64,000 nucleotides of DNA from Dipetalonema caudispina (lineage: Eukaryota > Nematoda > Chromadorea > Rhabditida > Onchocercidae): the NCBI GenBank assembly GCA_013365325.1, contig JABVXV010000149.1, forward strand, positions 81,738-145,737. Reading direction: 5' to 3'. Numbering within the stretch: position 1 is the first letter of the stretch; the number at the start of each line of letters is the position of its first letter. A model generated the notes under the pieces. The model was not told the DNA's origin and did not search any database. It worked only from the letters and a program-made list of their open reading frames with translations. Positions 26,916 to 36,949 of the stretch are shown piece after piece. The translations under genes and the position numbers were made by a program.

Positions 26916-28700
26916 TTAACTTCCCATTATTTTGCTTTTCGTCTTTCTCTTCCTCTTCTTTTCTATAATTCGCTTAATTTCTTTTGCGCGAGGATCCACA
27001 ATTATTCGTTCAGTGTCGAAAACTTCTCCCACAGGATCAGGTATTTCCACAGCTGCTTGTTCTGCTAACTTTATTCCACGGGCCTGAAATAATAAAAAAG
27101 ACGACAAAGACATAGTGTATGAAATAATTTTTGAAAGACTTCATTTTAAGTCATTTAAAGTAAATTACCTTTTCAACCAGCTTCTTCATAACATATTTAT
27201 GGGATTGTTTTTTTTTAATTTCGCTTCGGACTGTATTCGGACTAACGTAATTAGGATTATCATATAGAACGGAGCCTTCGAACGACCCATCGAAGATACG
27301 AATGATTTCCAGTACCATTCGTGGTCCTGAAATAATCATTAATGATATATTTTCCAAAAAACCAGAGTTCATTAGCGTGTAAAAAACAATTCATTATATC
27401 AACAGCTGCGTTCAACTCTAATTTCTAATTTTTTTTCGCACGAAAAACATTAAAACAAATATCAAAGCTGAAGCACTTTTAACTTGGCAACAAACCGATC
27501 TCCTGAAGTTCGAGCGTTTCATCAATAATTTGAAAGTTTCGGAACCATATTTTACCATCCACAGTTATTGAAAACGTGAAAACGTGGTCAATGAATGGTT
27601 TACTCTTAGGGTGATGATATGGCGTACTGAATGTCTGCAAGCAACAATGCATAGCAATAAATGTTATTTAACATATCACTGATGCATATTGCGGTCAGAT
27701 AAAATGATATTGATTCACTGATATTTGAAGTAATATGACCTGCATAAGAAGTTGCTTGATAAGTGAGAAGTGTGGCTGACTATCAAAAGTAGAGTTGAAC
27801 GAAAGCACTGGTCGCGATCCCTTCAAACAATTCCCAGACATTCGCATTTCATCCATGGTGTGCACATTGTGTACCAAAAATTTTGCAGACGGTCCGTATG
27901 TTGTATTTGATATCCACAAGTATAGGTCCTGAAAAAAATTTTCCATACCAACCTACGAAGATGAAACAATCAATGTGTTTTCCTTCGGCCACTTCCAATA
28001 ATCATAATTGACACCAATGAGTTAGTCTGAGACTACTGATATCATAATCCTGGCAACATTGGTCATAAATTTTCGCGTCGCTTTTGACATTTTATAATAT
28101 CGCATTTTAAGTCCAAGCTTACTGATCTCGAGCTCATCGCATCACTGTAAGATTACTTAGAAATCCCCACTAGCATGAAGTACATGATCTGAGATCATCT
28201 GTTCTATAATTGACAGTAATTACATGCATCAAAAGCCAAATTTAAATTTTCTGTGCTTACCGTATGCTTTCTGTTTTCGAAATACAGACATTTGGTACAG
28301 TTTGCTATCTCAGCAATCTCATTAATTAATACCAAACTTTTCTTCTTGTCCAATTTATTATCCGATTTGCTATGAGGCATTAAATTTAAGAAATCTTTCA
28401 TTAGGTGACGCATACGATAGGATGCACCACGAGAACAAAAAATCAGAACACGCTCACGATTCGTCCATTTCGATTTGACCTGTAACTGCAAGACGTTTAT
28501 GTACTTTTACAGCAATTTCGAAAAACTGACATGCCTTAAAATGAAGGCATATAAACCTGTTCTGAAATGTCCTTATTTTTTGATGAAACTGCGAACGATT
28601 CTTTAGAAGTATTTGAGCTTTCCGATGCTTCCGAGGCTGATTTTCGCCTTTTCGGCAACAATTCATCGACACTTTCAAGTTGACGAAAACGTCGTGACAT
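26916..28700 (-). CDS. BRIX1: BRX1/BRIX1 ribosome biogenesis protein
   Basis: Nucleolar Brix-domain protein needed to assemble the 60S ribosomal subunit. Six exons, 28700-28557, 28485-28261, 27928-27740, 27634-27496, 27326-27169 and 27083-26916, give 340 residues with all phases closed, the usual family length. The Brix domain runs from about residue 52 to 260 and includes RVLIFCSRGASYRMRHLM, FLVHNVHTMDEM, GSRPVLSFN and KIWFRNFQI. The N-terminus is Ser/Lys-rich and the C-terminus ends in a basic stretch (KKRKRKTK) typical of nucleolar factors. It is transcribed away from the J-domain gene, with about 1.3 kb between the two starts. Confidence 0.96.
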
Positions 28701-30036
28701 CTGAAAATGATATAACAAGTACGTTTATGAATATAAGACATCTACATGAACGCTGCATAGATACTTACAAGTCGTTATAAATGTTTTAACCATGACAGAA
28801 AACATGCAACTTCTAATGGTATTCAATTTCAAAAGTAAAACATACGCATAATGGCACGGGTAAAAATTCTAGTGTCTAAATTCGGAAAACGGATTTCCAA
28901 AGCTGAAATAGTAGAAAAGCAAGAAGGAACAATAAATGTTATCATTCTTCATTTCAGGTTTTCTCTTAAATGGTGGTTGGGTTCAAACTTCAGTCTCTTG
29001 CTTGAAAAACTAACTGCACAGGATTTGTGGAAGGCAAAAAATTTAAAAAAAAAGAAAAAAAAATATTATATTAAACTAAATTACTATGAATAGTATGCTG
29101 CAATCCATTTCCTATGTTAACAACATTCAGCATCTATATCTTCCTTTCCGGTTCAAGAATGAATCGGGAAGGGAAAGTCGTATTTGTATGAAAAAGTCAT
29201 ACTCATCCAAAAACAATGAGCATATTCGGAAAATAGCATTGATCGAAAACAAAACTATGCTTATCAATGAGGGTCACAGTTATTTAGTAAAACAGAAGTC
29301 TTCTAGGAAAATCAAGGTCATCGGAAATGTTGTTGCATCATCTAGAGAAGCGGCAGTAATCCAAAGAATCACTCGGAAATTGTATTTTCTGATTTTCTCC
29401 AATTCCATAGCTAATCTACAAATCCCCTAGGAACACTCTTATTTTATGCCAATATTTTATTGCAAAAGATAAATGATACGGATCAAGAAGAACGGATAGT
29501 GAGATTTGGTGAGGAGGAATGAAATTAGTTAATTACAATCCCAATCGTCGTAGATGACCCGGAAATAACCTAAACACTTTGTTCGGAGGGCCGTGACACC
29601 TTTTCCCAGAAGTGTCGTGTCTATTGAGGCATCTACTTGTGTCATCAGATTTTTCTTATTACGATGGATGAGTTAGTTGATCAGTTAAAGCATCGAAGCT
29701 AATAAGGGAAGTATCATTTGGATTACGATATATTGGAGAAGTATGTTCGTGGTTCAATTGAATGAAAGAGAAACTGAGAGAGAGAGAGAGAGAGAGAAGA
29801 AAAATTTCGTGGTATTACTTGGTTTAAGAATTAGTAATGTAAATTTTATGTTGTTTTAAATTTGTCTCGAAATCTCATCCATTTAGATTAGGATGATTTT
29901 GTCAAGTTTTTTGCCATTTGTTACTTTCAAATCCATTAAGTATTCCATTTCTCACCATGTAATCAAACTTTTTTATTCAATTTAAGGCAAAGGATATGCG
30001 TCTACTTATAGTATTATAGGGCAGCGAATTAAAAAG
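28701..30036. other. divergent promoter region with two doubtful ORFs
   Basis: Lies between the starts of BRIX1 (minus) and the J-domain gene (plus). Two overlapping plus-strand open frames, 28851-29093 (80 codons) and 29086-29430 (114 codons), are Lys/Ser/Ile-rich with no recognised motif and a poly-A-like tract between them. They may be decayed coding sequence. A GA microsatellite lies at 29776-29797. Confidence 0.4.
29776..29797. repeat. GA microsatellite
   Basis: Uninterrupted GA dinucleotide tract of 11 units, about 240 bases upstream of the J-domain start codon. Confidence 0.9.
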
Positions 30037-33000
30037 ATGAGTGGAAAAGATACTGTGGTCGATTACTACGAAATTCTTGGAGTAGAGAAGAATGCCACGG
30101 AACAACAAATCAAGAATAGCTATCGAAAGTTAGCGCTCAAATTTCATCCAGATCGTAATCCTGGTGATCAGAAAGGTTATATTCTTTTTTCTCTCGACAC
30201 ATGTTGCTTCTAATATTGAAGTTTCACTAGTGTTTGAGAAATTTGAAAGGTTCAGAAGTATGATGGAAGTAGATTTAGTATATTGTTAGTGTTTGTTGGA
30301 CTTAGTTCTTTGTACTTTTAAAATATAATGTGAAGTGGAGTGAAATGAGGTAAGATATTCTTCTACACGAAGTAATTAATATCCTCATTCATAATATGCG
30401 AAAGGAATAACATGGCAATTGTTACTTGATTCGAACTAATTTAATGCAATTATTAATCATGAAATTTTAAAGAATATTTTACAAAAAGTTTTGCAGCTGC
30501 CGAACAATTTAAAAAAATATCTATAGCGTATGCAGTACTGTCGGATCCAAACAAAAGGCGTCAGTATGATTTAAGTGGCCCTTCCGGTGCTCTTGTTGAT
30601 TTCGAGGGAATAGATATCAGTGAAATGGGTGGCATTGGTATGGTTTATGAATGTTTATTAGATTTCGGTAATCGGTTTGGATTATTTCATTTACCAATCG
30701 TCTTTGGCATATTGTCTGAAATTTGTCTTAGCGTTTTATGTTTATTATGTTAATTTGATGTAAAACTCTTGCACTGTTATGTATTTTCTGGAGATCAAAT
30801 ACGCTGAAATTCATAGAACTTTGTTTATGGAATTGCAGATTTATTAAAGTGGAACTAGCTAAGTTGATGAATTGAATCTGTGAATTTTGGAAACTTTAAA
30901 GATCTCTGATATACGGATTTCACTGGAAGCCAGTGACGTCCGCTCTGGTGTGGACTTTACTACATGCAGTGCTGTATCATCTGTAGGATTTACTTAAACA
31001 ATATTCATTTCCTTTTTAAATATTGTTCATCTTTTCATAATACAGGGCGAGTTTTCGGGGCATTATTTTCAAAATTAGGAGTACCAATACCGACTCAAAT
31101 TGGACCGAAAGTCCTGTCCCAAGCTCGCAGTTTATGTGAGGGAATGCCAACCGATGCGAAATATAATGTTTTAAAGGAAGGTATACCGTATGATGGTTCA
31201 GTTGGTAAGCAGGTAAGTAAATTCCGTTCATTGTTAAATTTTGCATCTTAGGAAATGCTAGTAGTCACGTTACGGGTAACATTCAAGTTGGGTGTATCTT
31301 CAGCTGATATGATAATGGACTTTTTTGAAAGACATTTATGCTATCATTATGACTTACTACTCTCTGCGACTGACAACGTGAAATTCAAACTTCAGTTTTC
31401 AGGAGGCTGACTTTTTCAAGATAACAATGCAACCACAGTGGGAGAAAAATGGATTAATGGTTATCTGTCGGTCAATGCAGATGAGCAAATTTAAATTGGT
31501 GCTTTTCGACAAGGAAGGCGGTGTTCGGATAATTCAAGTAGCGATTTTTCAGATTTCAATTTTCCACCATTTCTTTGATACAGTCGATCCAAAGATATCT
31601 CTGATGTGTTCATAACGGAATCATGTTGTCTTGTTCCAAGGTGATACTGATGAAGGAAGTCAAAAAGACATAGGCTCATGATTTGGCGAAAGTATTGTAT
31701 TATCGCATGGTGTTTTCAGGAAAGCAACAAGCGGAAAGGCTGTACAGTGGCTGAAATCTTCTTTGTACCATTTAATCGAGCTAATTTAAGTGAATTTATC
31801 CCGATGAAATTTTACATGGAAGATAAAGAAACACCGCTGCCATTTCATTTACTAGATACATTGGAAGTAGTCGGTGCTCATACACTTGAACAACGTGATC
31901 ATTTCTTATGCGTATATGGCGATAATTGGATTAAAGACGTGCGCTATCAGCTGAAATTTATACCACTTAATGATTCACCAATCTCAATTGAATGCGTAAG
32001 TCATGATTACATAATTCAATTTTTAAGAATGAATATGTTTATTTTGCTTTTCATAATTGTTAGTATACATGCGGTGATGTCTTTATTTCAAGTAGAAAAG
32101 GTTTCTGCAGGTACGTGATTTGACGACTACAGAAGAAGCGTTAATTAAGAAGAAAAGTGAAATGTCCAAATTTCAAATAGAGTACACCGAAGCGATTAAG
32201 AAGTACAAGGAAGTGGTCGAGAGGCTTAAGAACGAAACCGAAGAAATCAATTCTCTGCTGAAGGTGACCAACTGAGCATCATTTTTTTTTATAATAATTT
32301 TTTATGACAATAATTTCATAATGGTAGATTGAAATCCTCTCCTCTTCCTGATTTCATGTCCTTTGAAAGTATATTTTATGAATGTTTTTCCGAACAAAAT
32401 TCATTGCATTCATTAATTTTAGTTTCTTCAATAATCAGCATTTTTGTAAACTTCCGATTTAGATTTTCTAATTAGGTAATAATGAATAGGTAATATTCAC
32501 TTAACTACTCATGAATGTCTACCCCTATATTTCAGTGATATCGGAAATTAATAGTCTTGTTATAGTATCGAAATATATTCAGCCTTTTTGATATTTGTAT
32601 CGCATACATGTTTTTTGCTGAGAACTTCAATAAGAAAATATATCCAAATTTTCAAACTCAAGTAACTTCGGAAGAATGAATAGTTAGAATCATTACTTTC
32701 ATAGCATTTCTTGTTTTCGACATTACTATGAGCGTTACTGGGTTGCTGCCGTTCGTTACGAATTTTTCGGAACAATAAAATCGAAATGAATTGCAGCTTG
32801 CTGGGCTCAATGAAAATTTGGAATTTTAACATGCCATTAAATGTTAAGTAGATTAACCCAATGATAAGTTTATAAGTATGTGTATTGCCAATCCATTGAG
32901 CGTTTCATTGTAATGTGCTTAGTTTTACTTTTCATTTCGCTGTAAATTTTCTGGAATAACGGGAGGATACGTTTAGTACCCATGTTGATATAAAATAACA

Positions 33001-33164
33001 GGTCGAAATGTTTTGGAAGTTTAACACTAACTTTTCTGCATACATTTCAGAAACGGGATTTTGTATACGACGCACTTGAAAAAGAAAGTATGGCACGATT
33101 TCTTGCTTCAAAACATCTGTCTCCGACACATTCGAATAAAGGGTTATTCTCCTCGTGGTTTTAA
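30037..33164 (+). CDS. J-domain (Hsp40) co-chaperone, ARG1-like
   Basis: Seven exons, 30037-30175, 30497-30637, 31046-31212, 31403-31537, 31720-31995, 32111-32263 and 33051-33164, join to 374 residues with closed phases. The J domain is at residues about 8-74 with the HPD motif at 37-39 (LKFHPDR), the loop that stimulates Hsp70 ATPase. A conserved block follows ([20 protein letters not shown]), which I associate with the ARG1-like branch of DnaJ proteins rather than with the classical type with a zinc finger; no G/F or CxxCxGxG region is present. Near the C-terminus lies a Lys/Glu-rich coiled coil at about 285-335. No signal peptide or membrane span was seen, so it is probably cytosolic or peripheral. 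Confidence 0.93.
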
Positions 33165-34938
33165 TATATATATGTATATGGGGATTTGTTCTTTAGTGTT
33201 TTTATTCGGTGTGTTATGGAAATTCCTTGGATGTTGCATGATTTTTTTGGATGAGGAATATATGGCTCTGCATTGGAAATAAATAAATGGCTATAACTTT
33301 CATTTTTAATTTTCCATTGACCTGTTGATCGAAATGGATCATAAGTGGTCAGTTTCTCCAGAAATGTTGGTTACGGTTACTGGCTTTCTCTGGGAGCAAG
33401 AAAAGAGCATGTATTAGTTGTTCTCCTGTTATGTATAGCGATATTTGTTTCTTGTTTTAAATTTTTGAAATGAAATGAAATCTCAAAATTTAGAGGTGAA
33501 ATTGAAATTAGATAATATATGTTGTCATATATACCTTAATATATTCTAGCCTTGTGCGTTGTAAAACAAATTTAGACAAGTGTCTTTTGTATCATTTACG
33601 TAACGATACGATTTTATTGATATTTCTAACAGGAAATTATCATGCACTGCTTTTTAATCCACTTTGAAAATTAATTCGGGAATTAAATTATGGAATTGAA
33701 AATAGTTAATTGGCATCTATAAAGTGATACGCTTCTTTCAAATTTCATTATAAAATATATATATATATATATATATATTTACATGATATTATATTTTGTT
33801 AAAAATAGTTCCTCTCTATTATACGTTTTCAAATGATATATATATATATATATGAATTTTGGATGAATTGTGCGTTTCATACGTGTATGTTTCTAGATAG
33901 TATACGTAAGTTACACATTGTACTATAAACTGTTTCTGCCTATCAACAAGACATTATGTATATTTGGAATGTTTCTTATTTCTTTTTCTTTTTTTTTTTT
34001 TGACCTCTTGCTGAGTAGAAGAAATGTTAACCTTTCTTTCTAGTAACATATCACGACAAGCAACCTTCTCACATTCTGACCATGCTTTAACTGCTTTATA
34101 TGTATTATAGATTGAAGTATGTTTTAATTCGAATTCCGCATTATATTTTTATTTCCGTCGTGATTTGTATTATTATGATTATTACCACTCTTATAATAGA
34201 AATCACTTGACCGTTGAAGTCTGCGATCTCTTTAGATTGTGGTCCGACGTTTGGTTTTTAGTGCTGGGATGTTTATATTGAAGTCTGTCAGATCATTTCA
34301 ATCACGACAAGTTTGGCAATTTTTTTTTTTTCTATTAAAAGTTGAGATGAGAAAAAGAGAGTTAATCTTTTCGCAGCGCTAAGGTCACCATGATAATTGG
34401 AAATAGGCGCGAAAGAGCAGAAGAAATAGCGCGATAGGATAACATTCATTCATCTCTTTACACTACTTTTCTCAAATGCAAGTAATGAGTATGACAATAA
34501 GATGTGCTGTAAACGTGCATGCATGCATGCGTTATTCTTGTATGCATCATAGCAATTTGTATACCGGAAACAAACAATTACAGTCCCCAGATGACATCAC
34601 CCTGATACTATTGCCACTCCTTTCTCATTCTATTCAGAGCTCATTGATCGATTTGTCAAATCAATAATGAATGGGTGGTACATAGGGGTATGTGTCTATG
34701 TGTCTTGTCTGTAAAGCGATTGGTTGGAATAGTAAGGATATTGCAGTTGCGGTGATACGCAATGAAGTTATGTGACGTGGCGTAGAGGATGCTGTCGTGG
34801 GTGGCCTTTATTGAGCATAACATCGATTTGGACACGACGATATTTCCTATTGAAATTGACGGGAATTTCCTTATATTCCAACGTTTAACGTGATATAAAA
34901 TATTCATATTTCCTGAGAGTAATCATTTCTGAGTGAAG
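33165..34938. other. intergenic, AT repeats
   Basis: Lies between the J-domain gene stop and xbp-1. It has TA tracts at 33754-33778 and 33836-33853 and a T run near 33988. No coding exon was seen. The last few hundred bases, which are richer in GC, are the likely xbp-1 promoter. Confidence 0.6.
33754..33778. repeat. TA microsatellite
   Basis: Alternating AT tract of 25 bases; a second, shorter tract lies at 33836-33853. Confidence 0.9.
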
Positions 34939-36128
34939 ATGTCCTTTTTTATTTTGCATCCCCAAACCGTGACGGCATCCGGTTATTCGTCAACACCTCT
35001 TAAGACACGGAATATATCAGCACCCATTTTACCGCGTACGGCACGGCCACTTACCGTGGTAGAGCGACAGTCACTTCGTGCGGTTATTCCGATGCAAAAT
35101 TTGCAGCGATCGGAGAAAACTACTGTACTTCAGCAACCTATTGAGGAATTGCTTGGTCTGGGAGCTCCAGGGGAACATCCAGTTCGGAAACGTGAACGTT
35201 TGAATCATTTAACAGCTGAAGAGAAACAGAATCGACGGAAGCTAAAGAATCGTGTAGCTGCGCAGACAGCACGTGACCGCAAGAAGTTTCGTGCAAGCAA
35301 GCTTGAAGAAGCCGTTCGAATGCTCATCCTAGAAAACGATAAATTGCGTGAGGAGAATAAGTGTTTAAAGAAGACATGTGAAAAGCTGAAGGGTCAAAAT
35401 GTGGAATTGCAGGATTTGTTGAGTAACAACCAGGAACATGAGGAATCATGCTCAGAGACGGAAGTAAGTAGTAGTAGTAGCATGCCATCATCGTCCCTTG
35501 GATCTGCAGAATCCATTCGCGGGCCCCAGCAGAGGGAACAGGCGGTGATGCGTTCATTGCCGATTTTAATGCTCTTCTGTCTAGCGATGAGATGCAGGAA
35601 ATCATCGGGGAAATCTGCGCAGCTGATACTACAGATTCGACTTTGCAAGATGTTGATGGGACGACACTCGAGCTGGAGCGGTTTTGTTCAAAGATACTTA
35701 GCGAAATTGATAACACTGCTGCGACATCGGATACCACTGAAAGTCAAATGCAGTGCACAACATCAAATATCATCATAGCACCGGAATATTTGAAATCGAA
35801 CTCGGAATCCCAACCATTGATCGCTAGTTCTCCAGATATTGCTATTGGTAATGCAATAGAATATATGGAGTCATCTTCCTGTACTAATACTAATTTTGAT
35901 GCGAAAGATGATCGTGAATGTAAATGTGAACAATTATCAAATTTTTCATCATTTGATACATCGGGATTTTCCGATACATCAAGACATTTCAGTTCATCTT
36001 CTCCCTTACTTACTTTTTTTGACAGTATAAAGGAGGGAAACATTGATACTTCCTCACCTTTTATTAGTGGTAATGATCCAATGTTTTGTATCCCGCATAA
36101 ATGGGATATCGACGACGATTATATCTAA
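34939..36128 (+). CDS. xbp-1: XBP1 bZIP transcription factor of the unfolded protein response
   Basis: Drives ER-stress genes once its mRNA is spliced by IRE1. The first frame runs 34939-35778 (279 residues, unspliced form). Removing 23 bases at 35507-35529 joins it to a second frame that stays open to 36128, giving 388 residues. The basic region is at about 97-117 (NRRKLKNRVAAQTARDRKK) and the leucine zipper follows at about 121-155 (LEEAVRMLILENDKL). The spliced tail is Ser/Asp-rich and acidic, as expected for a transactivation domain. The start is the ATG at 34939; an upstream in-frame GTG is not used. No conventional intron interrupts the coding region, which is unusual for this window. 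The gene faces pelo-1, with about 820 bases between the stops. Confidence 0.97.
35500..35536 (+). promoter_or_regulatory. IRE1 cleavage hairpins flanking a 23-base unconventional intron
   Basis: Left hairpin: stem GGAT (35500-35503) and ATCC (35511-35514) around the 7-base loop CTGCAGA, cut after G35506. Right hairpin: stem CCC (35524-35526) and GGG (35534-35536) around the loop CAGCAGA, cut after G35529. Both loops fit the CNG|CAGN rule known for XBP1/HAC1 substrates. The released piece is 23 bases, which shifts the frame into the long 3' frame. Confidence 0.96.
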
Positions 36129-36680
36129 ATAGCGTCATGCAGCTATTGCTGTTGTAAGTTTATTGGACCTTTGTCACACTATTCCCTTTCAAATTTTTTA
36201 TTAAATATTAAAATAAGTATTCCTGGATCTTTTCAAAAATGTATTAGTCAAGAGCATTTCCAGAATTCATTCTATCTGATTAATTGTAGTTTTCAATACC
36301 GGAAGCATCTCCTGACGTCATCCTTTTATAACAATCACTTAATTATCGAAAACAGTCGGGCAGTTCTCGCTCTTTTCAAACCCAACACCCACATGTTCTT
36401 TTCAGGTTTTAAGATAATCTGAAATTTCGTTGGGTCGGTTTATATGTCGTCTACTGTGATATTTTTGTTCCATCAATGGACAAATTTCTCGTGATTATTT
36501 TACTCTTGTTTGTTAAAGTATGGTAAGGGGGTTTTTATATTATATTTTATATGTTTTAATAATTTGTCAATTTGTTCCTATGCATCTTTTTGTTTCTCTT
36601 GTTGAGAGGGAAGAATTTTTCTCTGTCTGAGTGCCAGAAATCATTTAAGGTCCCGGAAGCATGATCCGCATCGACCATTT

Positions 36681-36729
36681 CCTAAAATTAAAGTGCATGT
36701 GGGATTCCCACATGCACTTTAATTTAGGG
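36681..36729. repeat. near-perfect inverted repeat (foldback)
   Basis: Arms 36681-36703 and 36707-36729 are complementary at 21 of 23 positions around the 3-base loop ATT. The inner 19 pairs are perfect (ATTAAAGTGCATGTGGG and its complement). It lies about 550 bases after the xbp-1 stop and 220 bases from the pelo-1 stop. Confidence 0.93.
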
Positions 36730-36949
36730 AATGGCCACTCAAATCGATGATTCGATGAAGGCGACCTTATCTGCCAGCACAATTTATAAACTGAATTCCA
36801 CTGTTTGACGTAATGATACAAGATCTAAGTGATAACGCAGAAAGGTGTATAATATATATTTGAAAGATTGTGCATTACATGAAATTGTTAACGTGCGTTT
36901 CTTATCACTAGAAACAATTTTATATGACCCGTCCGGTGAAACAAATAAA

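Noticed and set aside
28851..29430. Two overlapping plus-strand frames upstream of the J-domain gene
   Set aside because: No conserved motif, no supported splice join and a poly-A-like run between them; not called as genes.
35324..36043. Minus-strand open frames of 84-137 codons
   Set aside because: They are shadows of the xbp-1 coding region on the other strand.
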